DNA of 64,000 nt from Vogesella aquatica (GTDB taxonomy: Bacteria > Pseudomonadota > Gammaproteobacteria > Burkholderiales > Chromobacteriaceae), in assembly GCF_028548455.1 (NCBI RefSeq), contig NZ_JAQQLF010000005.1:124001-188000 (forward strand), written 5' to 3'. Both the position numbers and the translations under genes were made by a program. Shown here in pieces: positions 62,183-64,000 of this stretch; the stretch's first letter is position 1; every line of letters starts with the position of its first letter. The notes under the pieces are model-generated. The model was not told where the DNA came from and did no database searches. It saw nothing but the letters and a program-made list of their open reading frames with translations.

Positions 62183-63772
62183 CTAGCACAAGGGGCTGGG
62201 CTGCCACTCGCGCAGCTGCTGCTCCAGCGCGGCGACGCGCAGCTTCAGCTCGTGCTCGGTGGTCACATCGGAAATGATACCGTACCAGGCCTGCACCTGG
62301 CCGCTGGCGTCCAGCGCCGGAAATGCCCGGCTGAGCATCCAGCGCCAGCTGCCGTCCGGCCACAAAATGCGGAACTCGATGCGGAACGGCTGCTTACTGG
62401 GCAGATGCGCCAGCCAGGTCTCGCGCACCTGCAGCCGGTCGTCCGGGTGCATGCGTGCCAGCCAGCAGGCATGGCGCTCGTGATGGCTGGCATCGGACGG
62501 GCAATCCACGTACTCGCCCATATAGTCCACCAGCCCGTCCGGGCCAGTACGCCACGTCACGTTAGGGCCTAGCTCCAGCACGGTGCGGAAGTGGGTTTCG
62601 CTTTGTCGCAGCCGGGCTTCGGCTTCCACCCGGCTGGTGATATCGATGACCACCAGCGACACCCCCAGCGGTTGCTGCTGCGCATCGGCAATGCGCTGAT
62701 GCGCAATCAGGAACGTGGTGCCGCTGGGCTGGTGGCGGTACTCGGCCGGCTCGCAGGCTTCGCCTGCCATTACCCGCAGCAGCGCTGCCATCAGATCGGG
62801 GGTCATTTCGTGGCCGAACAGCTGGCTGGCAGGTTTGCGCAGCATGAAGTCCAGGCCTACCCCCAGATAGCTGGCCAGACGCGGATTGGCACTGACCACA
62901 CGCATCTGGCAATCGATGAAGCACAGGCCAACCGGCGAATCCTGGTACAGCGCCTCCAGCTGGTGCAGGCGCTGGAACGGCGACAGGTCCATCGACGTTT
63001 GCGCCGCCTCCTCGCCCCACTGCTGCAACAGCTGCCAGGCCTGGGCGGCGGGCACCGCTGGCGACCACAGAAAACCCTGACCGACATCGCAGCCCAGCTT
63101 GTGCAATAGCGCTGCCTGGCCGGCGGTTTCCACCCCCTCCGCCACCACGGTCAGCCCCAGGCTCTGCCCCAGCCCCAGTACCGCCGTCACGATACGCAAG
63201 GACTGTGCATCCCCCTGCAAGGCAGCCACGAAGCTGGCGTCGATCTTGATTTCGTCAAACGGCAGCGAGTGCAGCCGCGTCAGACTGGAATAGCCGGTGC
63301 CGAAGTCGTCCAGCGACAGCGCCATGCCGTGCTGCTTCAGGTCGTCCAGCACCTGCTGCACCGCGGCGTTATCGTGGAACAGCTCGTTTTCGGTAATCTC
63401 GATCACCACCCGCGCCAGCGGAAAACCGCTGTTGCGCACGGTATTGATCAGATCGTCCACCAGCGAGGGCAGCAAGAACTGCGACGGCGCCAGGTTGAAG
63501 GCCAGCGAAAAGCGGCCGGGCCAGCAGGCGGCCTGCCGGCAGGCGTCGGCCATCAGCGTCAGCAGCAAGGTATGCAGCACGCCACAGCGCTCTGCCAGCG
63601 GAATGAAGGTAGCCGGCGAAACACGGCCATACTGCGGCGAATCCCAGCGTGCCAGCACCTCGAAGCCGCATACGTGCCCGCTGGCCAGGTTCAGCTGCGG
63701 CTGGAACGCCGGCCAAAACTCGCCGGCAGACAGGCCGTGCCGCAAGGCGGCTACCCATGCATCGTCGGTCAC
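62183..63772 (-). CDS. EAL phosphodiesterase with two C-terminal PAS domains
   Basis: 529-aa cytosolic protein. The EAL domain comes first (about residues 10-255): FEVLARWDS (EVLAR variant of EALLR), FNLAPSQF, IEITENELF, DDFGTGYSSLTRL, EIKIDASFV, VVAEGVETAGQ and GQGFLWSPAVP. All catalytic metal residues look intact, so it should hydrolyse c-di-GMP. Two PAS domains follow (LYQDSPVGLCFIDCQMRVVSANPRLASYLG near 285 and FRTVLELGPNVTWRTGPDGLVDYMGEYVD near 400, the second ending with PAC-like FRILWPDGSWRWMLSRAFP). The usual order is PAS first; this reversal is uncommon. There is no transmembrane segment. Confidence 0.9.
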   Translation of the reverse strand: MTDDAWVAALRHGLSAGEFWPAFQPQLNLASGHVCGFEVLARWDSPQYGRVSPATFIPLAERCGVLHTLLLTLMADACRQAACWPGRFSLAFNLAPSQFLLPSLVDDLINTVRNSGFPLARVVIEITENELFHDNAAVQQVLDDLKQHGMALSLDDFGTGYSSLTRLHSLPFDEIKIDASFVAALQGDAQSLRIVTAVLGLGQSLGLTVVAEGVETAGQAALLHKLGCDVGQGFLWSPAVPAAQAWQLLQQWGEEAAQTSMDLSPFQRLHQLEALYQDSPVGLCFIDCQMRVVSANPRLASYLGVGLDFMLRKPASQLFGHEMTPDLMAALLRVMAGEACEPAEYRHQPSGTTFLIAHQRIADAQQQPLGVSLVVIDITSRVEAEARLRQSETHFRTVLELGPNVTWRTGPDGLVDYMGEYVDCPSDASHHERHACWLARMHPDDRLQVRETWLAHLPSKQPFRIEFRILWPDGSWRWMLSRAFPALDASGQVQAWYGIISDVTTEHELKLRVAALEQQLREWQPSPLC

Positions 63773-63946
63773 ATCGTCTCCTAGTCGGCTGCGGCGCCCT
63801 ATTGTGTCGCACTTTTAACGATAAGTGACAATCCGCCGTACTGCTACTGTCTGCATCATGTACCGCCAGCGATACAGCCCCGACAAGCTGCCGACAAGCG
63901 CACGCCGCATGATGACACCATTGCCACACCCGATAAGGTCAACATC

Positions 63947-64000
63947 ATGCGTTTCGCCCTGATCGCTGCCAGCTGCGCAGCCCTGCTCTCCAGCGTGGCT
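63947..64000 (+). CDS. start of a secreted protein (runs off window)
   Basis: Only 18 codons are present: MRFALIAASCAALLSSVA, which looks like a signal peptide, possibly a lipoprotein or periplasmic binding protein. The upstream 173 bp between it and the divergent EAL gene contain an imperfect inverted repeat TGTCGCACTT...AAGTGACA at about 63804-63829. Confidence 0.45.
   Translation, partial: MRFALIAASCAALLSSVA

Overview
The window is GC-rich (roughly 63% by impression), densely coded chromosome from a betaproteobacterium. Gene content suggests order Neisseriales, probably family Chromobacteriaceae (inference): earP next to efp, a GDT1-type manganese exporter behind a yybP-ykoY leader, nudJ-mnmA, bfr/bfd, class II ribonucleotide reductase and anti-Shine-Dalgarno small RNA features. 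Most genes are housekeeping or core accessory. The only clear foreign patch is an AT-rich, IS-disrupted type I secretion/RTX locus at about 15.4-22.4 kb.

Layout. 0-5 kb: end of a Pho-box-preceded secreted protein gene, glyA, an unknown conserved gene, and an RNA-rich gap (2.76-3.55 kb) with a promoter-terminator small RNA and a second structured RNA candidate on the other strand. 3.5-7 kb: sbcB, a TauE/SafE permease and miaA. 7-11.8 kb: an EmrR-like regulator and its EmrAB/outer-membrane-factor pump, with matching operator-like sites before marR and before the outer-membrane-factor gene. 11.9-15.3 kb: RidA, a delta-9 desaturase and a DUF945 protein. 15.4-22.4 kb: hlyB-hlyD, a small AT-rich membrane protein, decayed coding sequence, an IS481-type transposase and an RTX protein lacking its N-terminus. 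22.6-26.5 kb: bfr, a Fur-type bfd promoter, nudJ, mnmA and a solute-binding-like protein. 26.6-31.1 kb: an MFS-RidA-FMN reductase operon with a divergent LysR gene, and an iron alcohol dehydrogenase. 31.4-41.2 kb: nrdJ with a NrdR-like box, a chemoreceptor, a very large DUF748 protein and a PuuA-like enzyme.

41.3-51.1 kb is a signalling and envelope region. It holds a lipoprotein metalloprotease with a partner lipoprotein, a divergent NarX/LuxR-type two-component pair, a GH5 hydrolase, a Pho-box-preceded CorA/ZntB transporter, and an HK-RR-secreted protein operon resembling Vibrio VxrAB. 51.2-64 kb: earP-efp, riboswitch-mntX, a transglutaminase-like protein, rnr with an unusually long Lys/Ala/Pro tail, five identical tRNA-Leu(CAG) genes under one strong promoter, dtd, yaaA, ldhA and an EAL-PAS-PAS protein.

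The most striking signal is not a gene. The 9-mer GTTGGCCGC, usually extended to GGTTGGCCGCA, occurs about 72 times by eye, equally on both strands. It lies in genes and between them, and several times as inverted pairs forming hairpins just after genes. This is the architecture of a DNA-uptake-sequence family such as the Neisseria DUS, but with an unrelated motif. All counts are manual; family assignments are from recognition of motifs without database searches.
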